Shown in pieces: positions 26,689-33,793 of a DNA stretch of 64,000 nt; the first letter of the stretch is position 1, and each line of letters begins with the position of its first letter. The notes beneath the pieces were generated by a model. That model was not told the DNA's origin. It was given only the letters and a program-made list of their open reading frames with translations, and did no database searches. The position numbers were made by a program, and so were the translations under genes. Source of the DNA: UBA7672 sp041398245 (GTDB taxonomy: Bacteria; Pseudomonadota; Alphaproteobacteria; Caulobacterales; Hyphomonadaceae); contig JAWKVC010000005.1 of NCBI GenBank assembly GCA_041398245.1, positions 1 to 64,000 of the forward strand, read 5' to 3'.

Positions 26689-26913
26689 TCATCGCAGACG
26701 TATCTGCAGCTGGCGGGAAGCAAGTTTCGGGGCAACGGCGTGGTCGCCGTTGGGATTGAAAAAGATCGTCACTCCCTCAGACCAAGACTCGGGAGGAGTT
26801 GCCTCGTGTCCTATCTTGACCAGCGCCTTCACCTCTTCAAGCGGTGCCCTGATCTTTTCCAGCCAAAGCTCGATGTCTTGCTCATCCCAAGGAAGCCAAC
26901 GTCTATCGGGCAC
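26689..26913 (-). CDS. small hypothetical protein downstream of the kinase gene
   Basis: A possible 74-residue protein read from a GTG at 26913. Its sequence (RWLPWDEQDIELWLEKIRAP, later EGVTIFFNPNGDH) looks globular and coding-like, unlike the other frames here. The frame is open upstream into the kinase 3' end. I recognise no family. It follows the kinase stop by about 30 bases and might be a fourth member of the triad operon, or a chance frame. Confidence 0.35.
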   Translation of the reverse strand: MPDRRWLPWDEQDIELWLEKIRAPLEEVKALVKIGHEATPPESWSEGVTIFFNPNGDHAVAPKLASRQLQIRLR

Positions 26914-26944
26914 TACCGCAGCCGTTGGCCGATGTGGCGAGGCC

Positions 26945-28834
26945 TCAAACCTCTGTAACGGCACGGTAGGCCAAGTCTTCGGCTGCAAGGGCTTGCTCAA
27001 GAGCGGGGAGGAGCCTGCGGCGGGCATCGAGTGTCTCGGCGGCTAAGCGGCGAAGCTGAACGGGACCCGCCTCGAGTTCCTTCACCAGCTTCACACGCTT
27101 CTCGAAGATCCGCCGCTCGACCTCGGCGATTTCACGCGGATCGGTCGGCTGGGAGGCGTCGAAGCGGAATTGCCGCTTCTGCTTCTCACGCCACTCGACC
27201 AGATTTGCCGCCATGCGGGGTCCGAAGCCGGCGATCGCTTCGACCTTGTAAGTTTCGACGTCGGCCGCCGTCTCAATGCCGTGAGAGGCAAGCGTCGCGG
27301 CGCGGCTGGCGCCGATCAGCGGCACGTTCGCCTTCGAGATCTCAAACCTGTCGAGGAACTTCGAGAGCTGTAGCTCCCGCTTGCGCGCTTCAAGCGACTG
27401 AAGCGCTTGCGCCCGTTCGGTGTGAAGATGACGCAGAATGTTTGCGGACTTCGAGAGCTCATCGCGCTTCCGCTCAAAATCCTTGTTCTTCGCTTTGGCG
27501 TCCCATTGCGCCCAGAGCTCCATCGTTCTGCCGGTCGCGCTTTGAAGCGAAGCCTGCGCTGCGGCGAGTTTGGAGGCGTCAATCCTGGGCCACATTACCG
27601 CGGCCAGGATCGCCCCGCCGACAAGCCCGGCCGCTTGGAAGGCCACGAGGCCAACAACGACGAGGACGATCGCGGCGACCTTCATGAACGAACGCCCCGG
27701 CTTTCCCGCGGGAACGGGACGCGGCCGATAGTCTCGCGAGCGCGGATCCGAAGCGGGCGGAGGCGGGGAGACTGCAGCGATGGCCGACCACAACGCCTCC
27801 ACATTGGCGGTTCCCCCGGATCCGGCCGTGAACTTGTGTCCGAACAGGCGGATCGGAGCGACTGCTTCCAGCTCGCACCAGGGGCATTTGGGTAGGGACT
27901 TGAGATAGTGATGCGCAGACGACTCGCCGCAGGTGACGAGCGCTCCGGACAGAGACGTAATCGCATCGACCCATTCTCGCGGCGCCGGACGAGGCGATGC
28001 GGGCTTGGGCGCCGCGAAGGCGCGCTCGAACAGCTCCGCGAGCTGAGACCCGTGCGTTTCAAGTTTCAGCGTTCCGGGCGGACGCTTCATGCGACTGCGG
28101 TCACCGTCACGGCCGTACGCGAACCTGCTCTGTGCGATCGCCTTCTCGATCGGCATCTCGTCCGGACCGGAGTAGACGCCGGCGAAGGGATGCCGCCCCA
28201 TGTAGAGCAGGTGAAAGAGAAGCACGGCGAGGCCGAAATGATCTGATTGAATGTCCCGCACCCTCCCCCTCAGGGACTGGCTCTGCAGCTCCGGCGGCAG
28301 GTAGAGCGGCGAGCCGACGTCACAGGGGTAGGTGCGCCCAAGGTACGTGAACTGAAAGGAATCCGCGTCGATGAGCGAGACGGTGCCGTTCGTTCCGACC
28401 AGCGTGCTTCCGTGGTTGACGTCGCCGATCACTACGCCGAGCGCATGGACGGCGCCAAACGCGCTCGCAAGATTCTTGGCCACGTGCAGAAGAAATTTGA
28501 AGTTGGCTTCCGGGAACGCCGATGCACGGCTCTTCGGACTGTATAGGTGGTGCGCATCCTGCTTGTTGGAAATCCGGCTCATCAGAAAGCCGACGACGCT
28601 TGCGCCGGAGAGGATGAGCTCCGTCGGCCAGGCCGCGAGACCGGCCTTCACAGTCGGCAGCGCTTCCAGCATCGCATGAAGTTTTGCGATTTTCTCGGGC
28701 GTAGGCGGAGCCAGATAGATTTTCGCGAGCGAAGACGGATCGCCTTCCACCTCATGGATTCGACCTTCGCCGCCCTTTGCCACCTCGCGGCCCAGGACGA
28801 TGCGTCCTCTGATTGTGCCGGTGAACGTGGCCAT
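26945..28834 (-). CDS. protein-kinase-like membrane protein with C-terminal HhH (YegI-like)
   Basis: Predicted atypical protein kinase of the YegI/COG4248 type, 629 residues. The kinase-like domain covers about residues 1-310. REVAKGGEGRIHEV is the glycine loop and LAKIY the Lys strand. The catalytic region reads VVIGDVNHGSTLVG and the metal motif is LIDADSFQF in place of DFG. A CxxC pair (CPWCEL) follows. A membrane helix (IVLVVVGLVAFQAAGLVGGA) comes next, then a coiled coil and a helix-hairpin-helix (IAGFGPRMAANLVEWREKQ). It starts four bases after the phosphatase gene. Such kinases occur with PP2C and vWA proteins in TerY-P triads; the target is unknown. Confidence 0.85.
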   Translation of the reverse strand: MATFTGTIRGRIVLGREVAKGGEGRIHEVEGDPSSLAKIYLAPPTPEKIAKLHAMLEALPTVKAGLAAWPTELILSGASVVGFLMSRISNKQDAHHLYSPKSRASAFPEANFKFLLHVAKNLASAFGAVHALGVVIGDVNHGSTLVGTNGTVSLIDADSFQFTYLGRTYPCDVGSPLYLPPELQSQSLRGRVRDIQSDHFGLAVLLFHLLYMGRHPFAGVYSGPDEMPIEKAIAQSRFAYGRDGDRSRMKRPPGTLKLETHGSQLAELFERAFAAPKPASPRPAPREWVDAITSLSGALVTCGESSAHHYLKSLPKCPWCELEAVAPIRLFGHKFTAGSGGTANVEALWSAIAAVSPPPPASDPRSRDYRPRPVPAGKPGRSFMKVAAIVLVVVGLVAFQAAGLVGGAILAAVMWPRIDASKLAAAQASLQSATGRTMELWAQWDAKAKNKDFERKRDELSKSANILRHLHTERAQALQSLEARKRELQLSKFLDRFEISKANVPLIGASRAATLASHGIETAADVETYKVEAIAGFGPRMAANLVEWREKQKRQFRFDASQPTDPREIAEVERRIFEKRVKLVKELEAGPVQLRRLAAETLDARRRLLPALEQALAAEDLAYRAVTEV

Positions 28835-28838
28835 CGGC

Positions 28839-29594
28839 CTAGTCGCTTTGCCGGTAGGCCAGGACGATCGACAGATCGTCATCGACCCTGGACGTTATCC
28901 GGTCGAGCGACAGAAAAGTTGCGAGCGACGCCGACAGTGCATGGTCCTCACCCGTAGCGGTCGACTCACGAAGCCGCTTGATGAGCGGGACCGCAAATTC
29001 ATGATGCACGGTGCGGGTTGCATAGTTGAGGGCCAGCGGTTCAAGCCCGTCCGTCATCGCGATGACAGCCGAGGGAGCAGGCGATAGCCGCTCGACCCTG
29101 AAGCGCTCGGCGGCGCCCTCATCTGTAAGAAAATAGGTAGAGCTTGCGTACTCGCCGCGCTGCGGCCACTCGAACCAGCTCCAGCTGTCTGCCGCGTCCG
29201 AGAGGCAGATCACGCCATCGCCGATCTGGGCGGCGGCGGCCGTATCTCCGTCCTGCACGAAAGCCAGCAGGGTTGCGGCATAGTCCCGGGACGGGAAGCC
29301 GTCTTCTTTTCCCCGGCGTCTTACGGCCGCGATCACATCTGCAATCGCCGCGTGCATGGCCTGTTCAATATGGAAGCTGTCGCCGGCATTGAGCTGTGCC
29401 TCGATGCTTTCGCAGAACACCGTGGTCGCTATCTCGGCGCCGACTTCCCCTTTGGGGGCCGACCCGGCCCCGTCCGACACCACGATGATGATTGCGTTGT
29501 CCCTAGGTGCCCTGCACGCAACGCGATCCTGGCAGGGCAGGCTACCGCGGACATGCGAGGTCCCTGTGGCGACCGCTGATGCAAACCGCCACAT
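28839..29594 (-). CDS. PP2C-family protein phosphatase (YegK-like)
   Basis: Predicted Mg/Mn-dependent Ser/Thr phosphatase, 251 residues, cytoplasmic. Metal-binding motifs are SDGAGSAPKGEVGAE, AAQIGDGVICL, AMTDGLEPL and the terminal DDDLSIVLAYR. The N-terminal SHVRGSLPCQDRV matches the usual PP2C opening. It lies between the vWA gene (three bases upstream) and the kinase gene (four bases downstream), so the three are one operon. It probably reverses phosphorylation by the kinase. Confidence 0.88.
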   Translation of the reverse strand: MWRFASAVATGTSHVRGSLPCQDRVACRAPRDNAIIIVVSDGAGSAPKGEVGAEIATTVFCESIEAQLNAGDSFHIEQAMHAAIADVIAAVRRRGKEDGFPSRDYAATLLAFVQDGDTAAAAQIGDGVICLSDAADSWSWFEWPQRGEYASSTYFLTDEGAAERFRVERLSPAPSAVIAMTDGLEPLALNYATRTVHHEFAVPLIKRLRESTATGEDHALSASLATFLSLDRITSRVDDDLSIVLAYRQSD

Positions 29595-29597
29595 GTG

Positions 29598-30275
29598 TCA
29601 GTCGATTTCAGCCCAGCCGTTCGGCGCTGCCGGGTTCGCCAGGCGCGGCTTTTCTCCCGGCTGCGAACGGGAGACGGTCTTCAGTGAATTTGACAGCCAG
29701 ACGAACAGCTCGCGGAAGGACATGCCTTTCAGTCTTAGCGGCTGCCTGACGCTCAACATAGCGAGCTTGTCGAGATTGGCGTTGTCCACGCCCACCGCGT
29801 AGAACACGATGGACTTGTTGGCCTCCGCTTCGGCGATCATCGCCCTCGCTGACGAAATATCGTCGGTCGGCTCACCGTCGGTGATCAGAAACGCCCACGG
29901 CCTGTACGGCGTATTGCCGTTTGCGCGCAGTACCAGCTTGCGCTCCGCGATCAGGCGCGCAGCCTCAGCGACCGCGGCACCCATGGGCGTGTCGCCATTG
30001 GCTTCGAGGTGCGGTGGAATGAAGGTATCGGCCGTTTCGAAATGGGAGAGCACGCGCACGGGGCCGAATCCGACGACGGCCACCTCGACTCGTTTTGACG
30101 CCATTGCGTCCGAGCGCAGTTCCTCGGCGAACGTGCGTAGTCCCGCGTTGAGCTGGTCAATCTTCTGTCCGCCCATCGAAGACGATGTATCGACCAGGAG
30201 GACGCACGGGCAGCGCGGCTCTGGATTTTCCGCAAGCCCGACGTCGGGGAACGGTGTTTGGTCGAAGTCACTCAT
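29598..30275 (-). CDS. von Willebrand factor A domain protein (TerY/YegL-like)
   Basis: Single-domain vWA protein, 225 residues. The MIDAS metal site is complete: DTSSSM, the Thr in NGDTPMGAAV, and the Asp in LITDGEPTDD. It heads a kinase-phosphatase-vWA operon matching YegL-YegK-YegI of enteric bacteria and the TerY-P triads described by Anantharaman and colleagues. The vWA protein is thought to scaffold or be phosphorylated in these systems, which are linked to stress or phage response by inference. It is transcribed divergently from the retron. Confidence 0.88.
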   Translation of the reverse strand: MSDFDQTPFPDVGLAENPEPRCPCVLLVDTSSSMGGQKIDQLNAGLRTFAEELRSDAMASKRVEVAVVGFGPVRVLSHFETADTFIPPHLEANGDTPMGAAVAEAARLIAERKLVLRANGNTPYRPWAFLITDGEPTDDISSARAMIAEAEANKSIVFYAVGVDNANLDKLAMLSVRQPLRLKGMSFRELFVWLSNSLKTVSRSQPGEKPRLANPAAPNGWAEID

Positions 30276-30382
30276 GGCTGCCCCCGAAAAATCTGCGCCT
30301 CTGCCCTTGCGGTCAACCTACATTCTCTCCCAGATTCCGAAAGAGCTCCGCAATGGCTCGAAGGCTTAGATGTGTGGGGAAG

Positions 30383-30399
30383 TGGATCCTCGGGATCCA
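30383..30399. promoter_or_regulatory. inverted repeat between the triad and the retron
   Basis: TGGATCC-TCG-GGATCCA is a perfect 7-base inverted repeat with a 3-base loop, in the 240-base divergent gap between the vWA and PRTase genes. It is a candidate operator for either direction, for example for the retron's winged-helix protein. No clear -35/-10 pair was picked. Confidence 0.35.
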
Positions 30400-30515
30400 A
30401 TCGTCAGACGCGGCGCATTGCGGGTTGTCGGCGGATCGGGAAAGGCTGGTTTTTCCTCATGGGGTCTGCAACTTTCCGCACCGTGCGGTCATTGCGTATC
30501 GCCCGGGAGCGCTTG

Positions 30516-31700
30516 ATGTCGGACGACCGACTTTCGCAAACCGCGACAGGCAAGGCCTGGGTGGCTCAGTTCTCGGAAGGAAAGCGCCAGTACGCCACTA
30601 GGCTTCTCGACGCGATGTTGCTCGTGAATGAAGAGCAGGTCGCAACGTCGATCAGAAGTCTGCTGAGTCAAATCGCCCAGATCGCCGAGGGTCAGGGCCA
30701 TCGCGTCGGCCTCTACACCGAACGCGAGTTCGACGAGAAGTACGCATTTGATATTCAATCCGTCCCCGACGCGACGGGCCGACTACGCCAACGAGCGGTT
30801 GGATTGAAAGGCCCGGTGGCGATCAAGACGGTGAGAGGGTCCGCCAGGATCGGGAGCGAAGGCTCGATATCGTCGATCATTTCTTCAGTGATCGAGACCA
30901 ACCGAGCGATATTCTCAAACCATCCCGGACCAGATCGCATCCGGTCTGCAAAGGCGCCGATCAGGCTTCTTGTCATCGTCACCGACTTCATCGGATCAGG
31001 CGCGCGCATTTGCTCGATGCTCGACAAGTTCTGGAATGTGCCGACCGTGAAGTCATGGGTGTCAGGCAAGCGCGTTTCGTTCGCGGTGGTTGCCGCTGTT
31101 GGCACGCAATCCGGGATCGATCAGGTCAAGCGTCATCGTCTCTCCCCGGCCGTCCACGTCGACAGAATCGCCCCGACAATCTTCACGTTCTCGAAGAAGA
31201 TGAAGGCCCGGTGGTCCGACCTCATCAAGAGCGAAGGACCCGAAGAGAGGGGCGACGACCCTTTTGGCTACAATGGATCGGGAGCACTTGTCGCATTCAG
31301 TTATCGCATTCCTAACAACACGCCGCTCTTTCTGCGCGTCAGCCGGGGCAGGGCGAAGAATCGGTGGCGGGCGCTCTACGAAGGACATGCGCCTGAGGAT
31401 TTGCGCGCTGCGTTCGGCCTGAAGACCAGCGCGAGACTTATCAGAATCAGCATCCGAAAATGTCGGCGTCGAGCTGGATCCGGATTTGCCGCCGCGGGAC
31501 GCACATCTTGTCCTAGCGCTGACAGCGATTCGCGGCAGATGGCTGCCGGAGGCGAGCTACACCGTGGCAGAGGAAATCGGCTTGTCGGTATCGGACGTCA
31601 CGAGAATCCGGCGTCGCGCAACGACCACGGGGCTGCTCGACGCGCGCGGCCGGCTCACCAATGCTGGGCAGAAGCTTGTCCGGGCAGGCACGTCGGTTGA
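30516..31700 (+). CDS. retron-associated phosphoribosyltransferase-like effector (PRTase), 3' part out of frame
   Basis: Predicted toxic effector of a PRTase-type retron. I start at MSDDRLSQTATGK (30516) because the preceding 86 codons of open frame have no coding character. Helical N-terminal sequence is followed by a PRTase-like fold with the strand and loop PIRLLVIVTDFIGSGARICS in place of the PRPP loop. The family-like part ends near base 31440 (LRAAFGLKTSAR). Beyond that this frame gives Arg-rich junk to its stop at 31700, while coding-like sequence continues in the +1 frame as the winged helix. The gene may thus be a frameshifted fusion. The assignment rests on gene order with the RT and wHTH. 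Confidence 0.72.
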   Translation: MSDDRLSQTATGKAWVAQFSEGKRQYATRLLDAMLLVNEEQVATSIRSLLSQIAQIAEGQGHRVGLYTEREFDEKYAFDIQSVPDATGRLRQRAVGLKGPVAIKTVRGSARIGSEGSISSIISSVIETNRAIFSNHPGPDRIRSAKAPIRLLVIVTDFIGSGARICSMLDKFWNVPTVKSWVSGKRVSFAVVAAVGTQSGIDQVKRHRLSPAVHVDRIAPTIFTFSKKMKARWSDLIKSEGPEERGDDPFGYNGSGALVAFSYRIPNNTPLFLRVSRGRAKNRWRALYEGHAPEDLRAAFGLKTSARLIRISIRKCRRRAGSGFAAAGRTSCPSADSDSRQMAAGGELHRGRGNRLVGIGRHENPASRNDHGAARRARPAHQCWAEACPGRHVG

Positions 31701-31779
31701 ACGGACGCGTCCAGCCATTCCCACGAATCCTAAGCCGTACTATCCTGTGAGTCTGAGAGTTCCAGGAGGGGTGATCTAG
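31486..31779 (+). CDS. winged-helix DNA-binding segment of the retron
   Basis: A winged HTH segment of 97 residues: YTVAEEIGLSVSDVTRIRRRATTTGLLDARG followed by the wing RLTNAGQKLVRAG. In this frame the open reading extends back to a TGA at 31420, and the stretch SENVGVELDPDLPPRDAH before the TTG looks coding. The only start codons available are a CTG (31474) and this TTG (31486), neither with a good ribosome site. It could therefore be the C-terminal domain of the PRTase protein, reached by a +1 frameshift. Its 3' end contains repeat a1 of the retron RNA. Confidence 0.65.
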   Translation: MPPRDAHLVLALTAIRGRWLPEASYTVAEEIGLSVSDVTRIRRRATTTGLLDARGRLTNAGQKLVRAGTSVERTRPAIPTNPKPYYPVSLRVPGGVI

Positions 31780-31985
31780 ATCTCGTCGCCGCAAGGCGAC
31801 CATGTCGGCGGTTTTCCGTCGTCGGGCGAGCGGGTTCCGTTCGCCGCTGTTTGAGCCCACGATTACAAGTTGGGCGCTTCGACCTCACCTCGCAGGCTTC
31901 GGACTGTCGGGGACTCCTTTGAGGCCGAAGCGCCGAACTTCGTTCCCAGTCGAAGGTAGATGCTGCATCCTTGGGACTCTCAGAC
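31751..31985 (+). ncRNA. retron msr-msd RNA (predicted)
   Basis: The RNA lies between the wHTH and RT genes. The ends pair: a1 at 31751-31766 (GTCTGAGAGTTCCAGG) with a2 at 31970-31985, 16 base pairs including G-U wobbles. Inside are three small stem-loops: 31785-31800 (6 bp, GCAA loop), 31806-31821 (6 bp, TTTT loop) and 31825-31845 (9 bp, GTT loop). These form the msr. A long hairpin follows at 31867-31940, with 5, 9 and 5 paired bases separated by single mismatches, and is the msd template. Repeat a1 overlaps the wHTH gene and a2 lies inside the RT reading frame. The branching G and exact ends cannot be fixed by eye. Confidence 0.78.
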
Positions 31986-33102
31986 CTATACTAGGGACGC
32001 GGCGGCCGCCGGCGTGTCAGCTGCAGTCGTGGCGGCGGCCAAGGCGACCCGCGACCGGATCAAGGCAGTCAACAGCGACCTCCCTGTCGTTCTGTCCCTT
32101 GGTCATCTGGCACACCTCACTGACGTGTCGGGCCGCGACCTTCGGCTCACTGTCGATCGAAACGAAGACGCTTACCGGGTGTTCAAGGTGAAGAAGACAG
32201 CGGCGCCCGGTCGTCCCAAACCGGCGCGCGCCTTTCGTACGATCTGCGTTCCAAAGCCTCACCTGATGCGGACGCAACGCTGGATCGCGCAGAACATCCT
32301 GAACGTCATCGAACCTCATCCGGCAAGCTTCGCCTTCGCTCCCAAACGAAATCTCGTTGGCGCCGCCGTGCGACATGCCGGTTGCGGGTGGCTGTTGAAA
32401 ATGGACGTGCAAAATTTCTTCGAGGCGATCCCCGAGCGTTCGGTCTTCGAGATGTTTGAAGGGCTCGGCTATTCGAGGCTCGTGGCGTTTCAACTCGCGC
32501 GAATTTGCACCCGATTGCCCGAGACCGGGAATAGACCTGCGCAGACGCCTTCCATGCCTCACCCGCAGCGGCCGGAAGGCCACCTCCCACAAGGAGCGCC
32601 TACCAGCCCGATGCTCGCCAATCTGGCTGTCCGCAAGATGGACGCGACGCTGGAGACGCTCGCGACAGGTCGTGGCTGGGTCTACACGCGCTATGCAGAC
32701 GACCTCGCGTTTTCGACCAAGCTTCCCGTCGACCGGAAAACAGTCGCGGACCTTGCCAGGGATGTCGCAAAAGTGCTCCTCGAACAGGGCCTGACGTCCA
32801 ACGAGCAGAAGACGTCGATCATTCCACCCGGCGCACGGAAGATCGTCCTGGGACTGCTTGTCGATCGGGATGAGCCAAGGCTCTCGCGCGAATTTCGTAA
32901 CAATCTCGAGACTCATCTTTATGCGCTGACGAAGGCGTCCATCGGGCCGCTCAAGCATCAGACGACGCGAGGCTTTGCGTCCTCGATCGGCATGGAAAGG
33001 CACATCAAAGGCCTGCTCGCTTTCGCACACATGGTGGATCCTGCTTACGCCGCCAAGCAGTACGCGCGTTTTAACTCGGTCGCCTGGCCGGGAGATGATT
33101 GA
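31960..33102 (+). CDS. retron reverse transcriptase
   Basis: Reverse transcriptase of the retron class, 380 residues. Motif A is WLLKMDVQNFFEAI, motif B is HLPQGAPTSPMLANL and the catalytic motif C is YTRYADDLAFS. The template-grip region is PPGARKIVLGLLVD, where many retron RTs have VTG. The N-terminal FRTICVPKP segment is also typical. It would copy the msd part of the upstream RNA into branched msDNA, and the complex would hold the PRTase effector in check. The ATG at 31960 lies just before repeat a2. Confidence 0.9.
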   Translation: MLHPWDSQTYTRDAAAAGVSAAVVAAAKATRDRIKAVNSDLPVVLSLGHLAHLTDVSGRDLRLTVDRNEDAYRVFKVKKTAAPGRPKPARAFRTICVPKPHLMRTQRWIAQNILNVIEPHPASFAFAPKRNLVGAAVRHAGCGWLLKMDVQNFFEAIPERSVFEMFEGLGYSRLVAFQLARICTRLPETGNRPAQTPSMPHPQRPEGHLPQGAPTSPMLANLAVRKMDATLETLATGRGWVYTRYADDLAFSTKLPVDRKTVADLARDVAKVLLEQGLTSNEQKTSIIPPGARKIVLGLLVDRDEPRLSREFRNNLETHLYALTKASIGPLKHQTTRGFASSIGMERHIKGLLAFAHMVDPAYAAKQYARFNSVAWPGDD

Positions 33103-33119
33103 GCCGTCAGGCTATCGCT

Positions 33120-33680
33120 CTAACTGAAGTCGCGGCTGCGTAGCCTGATGGCCTCAAGCGACCGGTCCGGAATGTAGGTGTCGCGCGGCTTAACCGTCGC
33201 TGTCGGCTTAGAGCGGCTGTCGACGCCCGACCCGCCATGATGGCCGTCATCGCCACGTCGAAGCGTCCCGATCGCCACTGCCTGCAAGCGCGCGGACAGA
33301 TCACAGAGAAGCAGCGCGACCAGGTGGACGACGTCGCTTTCACGCTGGATGCGGCCATCGACCCTCAACATGCGGCTGCCGAGAACGGTGCGGCGGTTCT
33401 GCTCGAAGATTTTCGGCCAGATGACTGGGTTAGCGACGCCTGTTTCGTCCTCAAGCGCGATGAACAAGACGCCTTTGGCGGAGGCGCTATCTGCGACCTC
33501 ATGTAGGCCGTCATGCGACAAGCCTCCGACCGTCAAGATTTCGGCAATTGAATCAAGGTCGAACGGGAACAGGCCGACGTGTCCGGCTGCCGGATCACAG
33601 CATGTCAATTCGGCCGGGACATGTTGAGGCGTATGGACGGCTTCCCGCTGCAGCCACTCGCTGGCGCGCCCTCCCTGCAA
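33120..33680 (-). pseudogene. dnaE2: C-terminal fragment of error-prone DNA polymerase DnaE2
   Basis: From about base 33480 down to 33120 the frame matches the C-terminal OB-fold and tail of DnaE2: AKGVLFIALEDETGVANPVI, then RGRIQREGDVVHLV-like sequence (here DGRIQRESDVVHLVA) and the usual end PRDTYIPDRSLEAIRLRSRDF. DnaE2 is normally over 1000 residues, so the polymerase core is missing. The first 65 codons of the frame show no DnaE2 likeness. The fragment sits between the retron and SPARSA genes, convergent with the RT and 17 bases after it. It is a relic of a mutasome (imuA-imuB-dnaE2) cassette or of an insertion site. Confidence 0.8.
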
Positions 33681-33793
33681 AGATGCTCACACCATACCCA
33701 TCGTGATGCACAAGGCACCGACGGGTTCGCGCATTGTCGATTAAATTGAATCACTAAACGCTTATCCAACGCAATTGGTGTTCGGGCAGGGCA

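Noticed and set aside
26620..26958. plus-strand frame of 112 codons
   Set aside because: The minus-strand frame in the same place looks more protein-like; this one has no motif.
30258..30515. extended N-terminus of the PRTase gene
   Set aside because: The 86 extra codons overlap the vWA gene start and the divergent promoter region and have no coding look.
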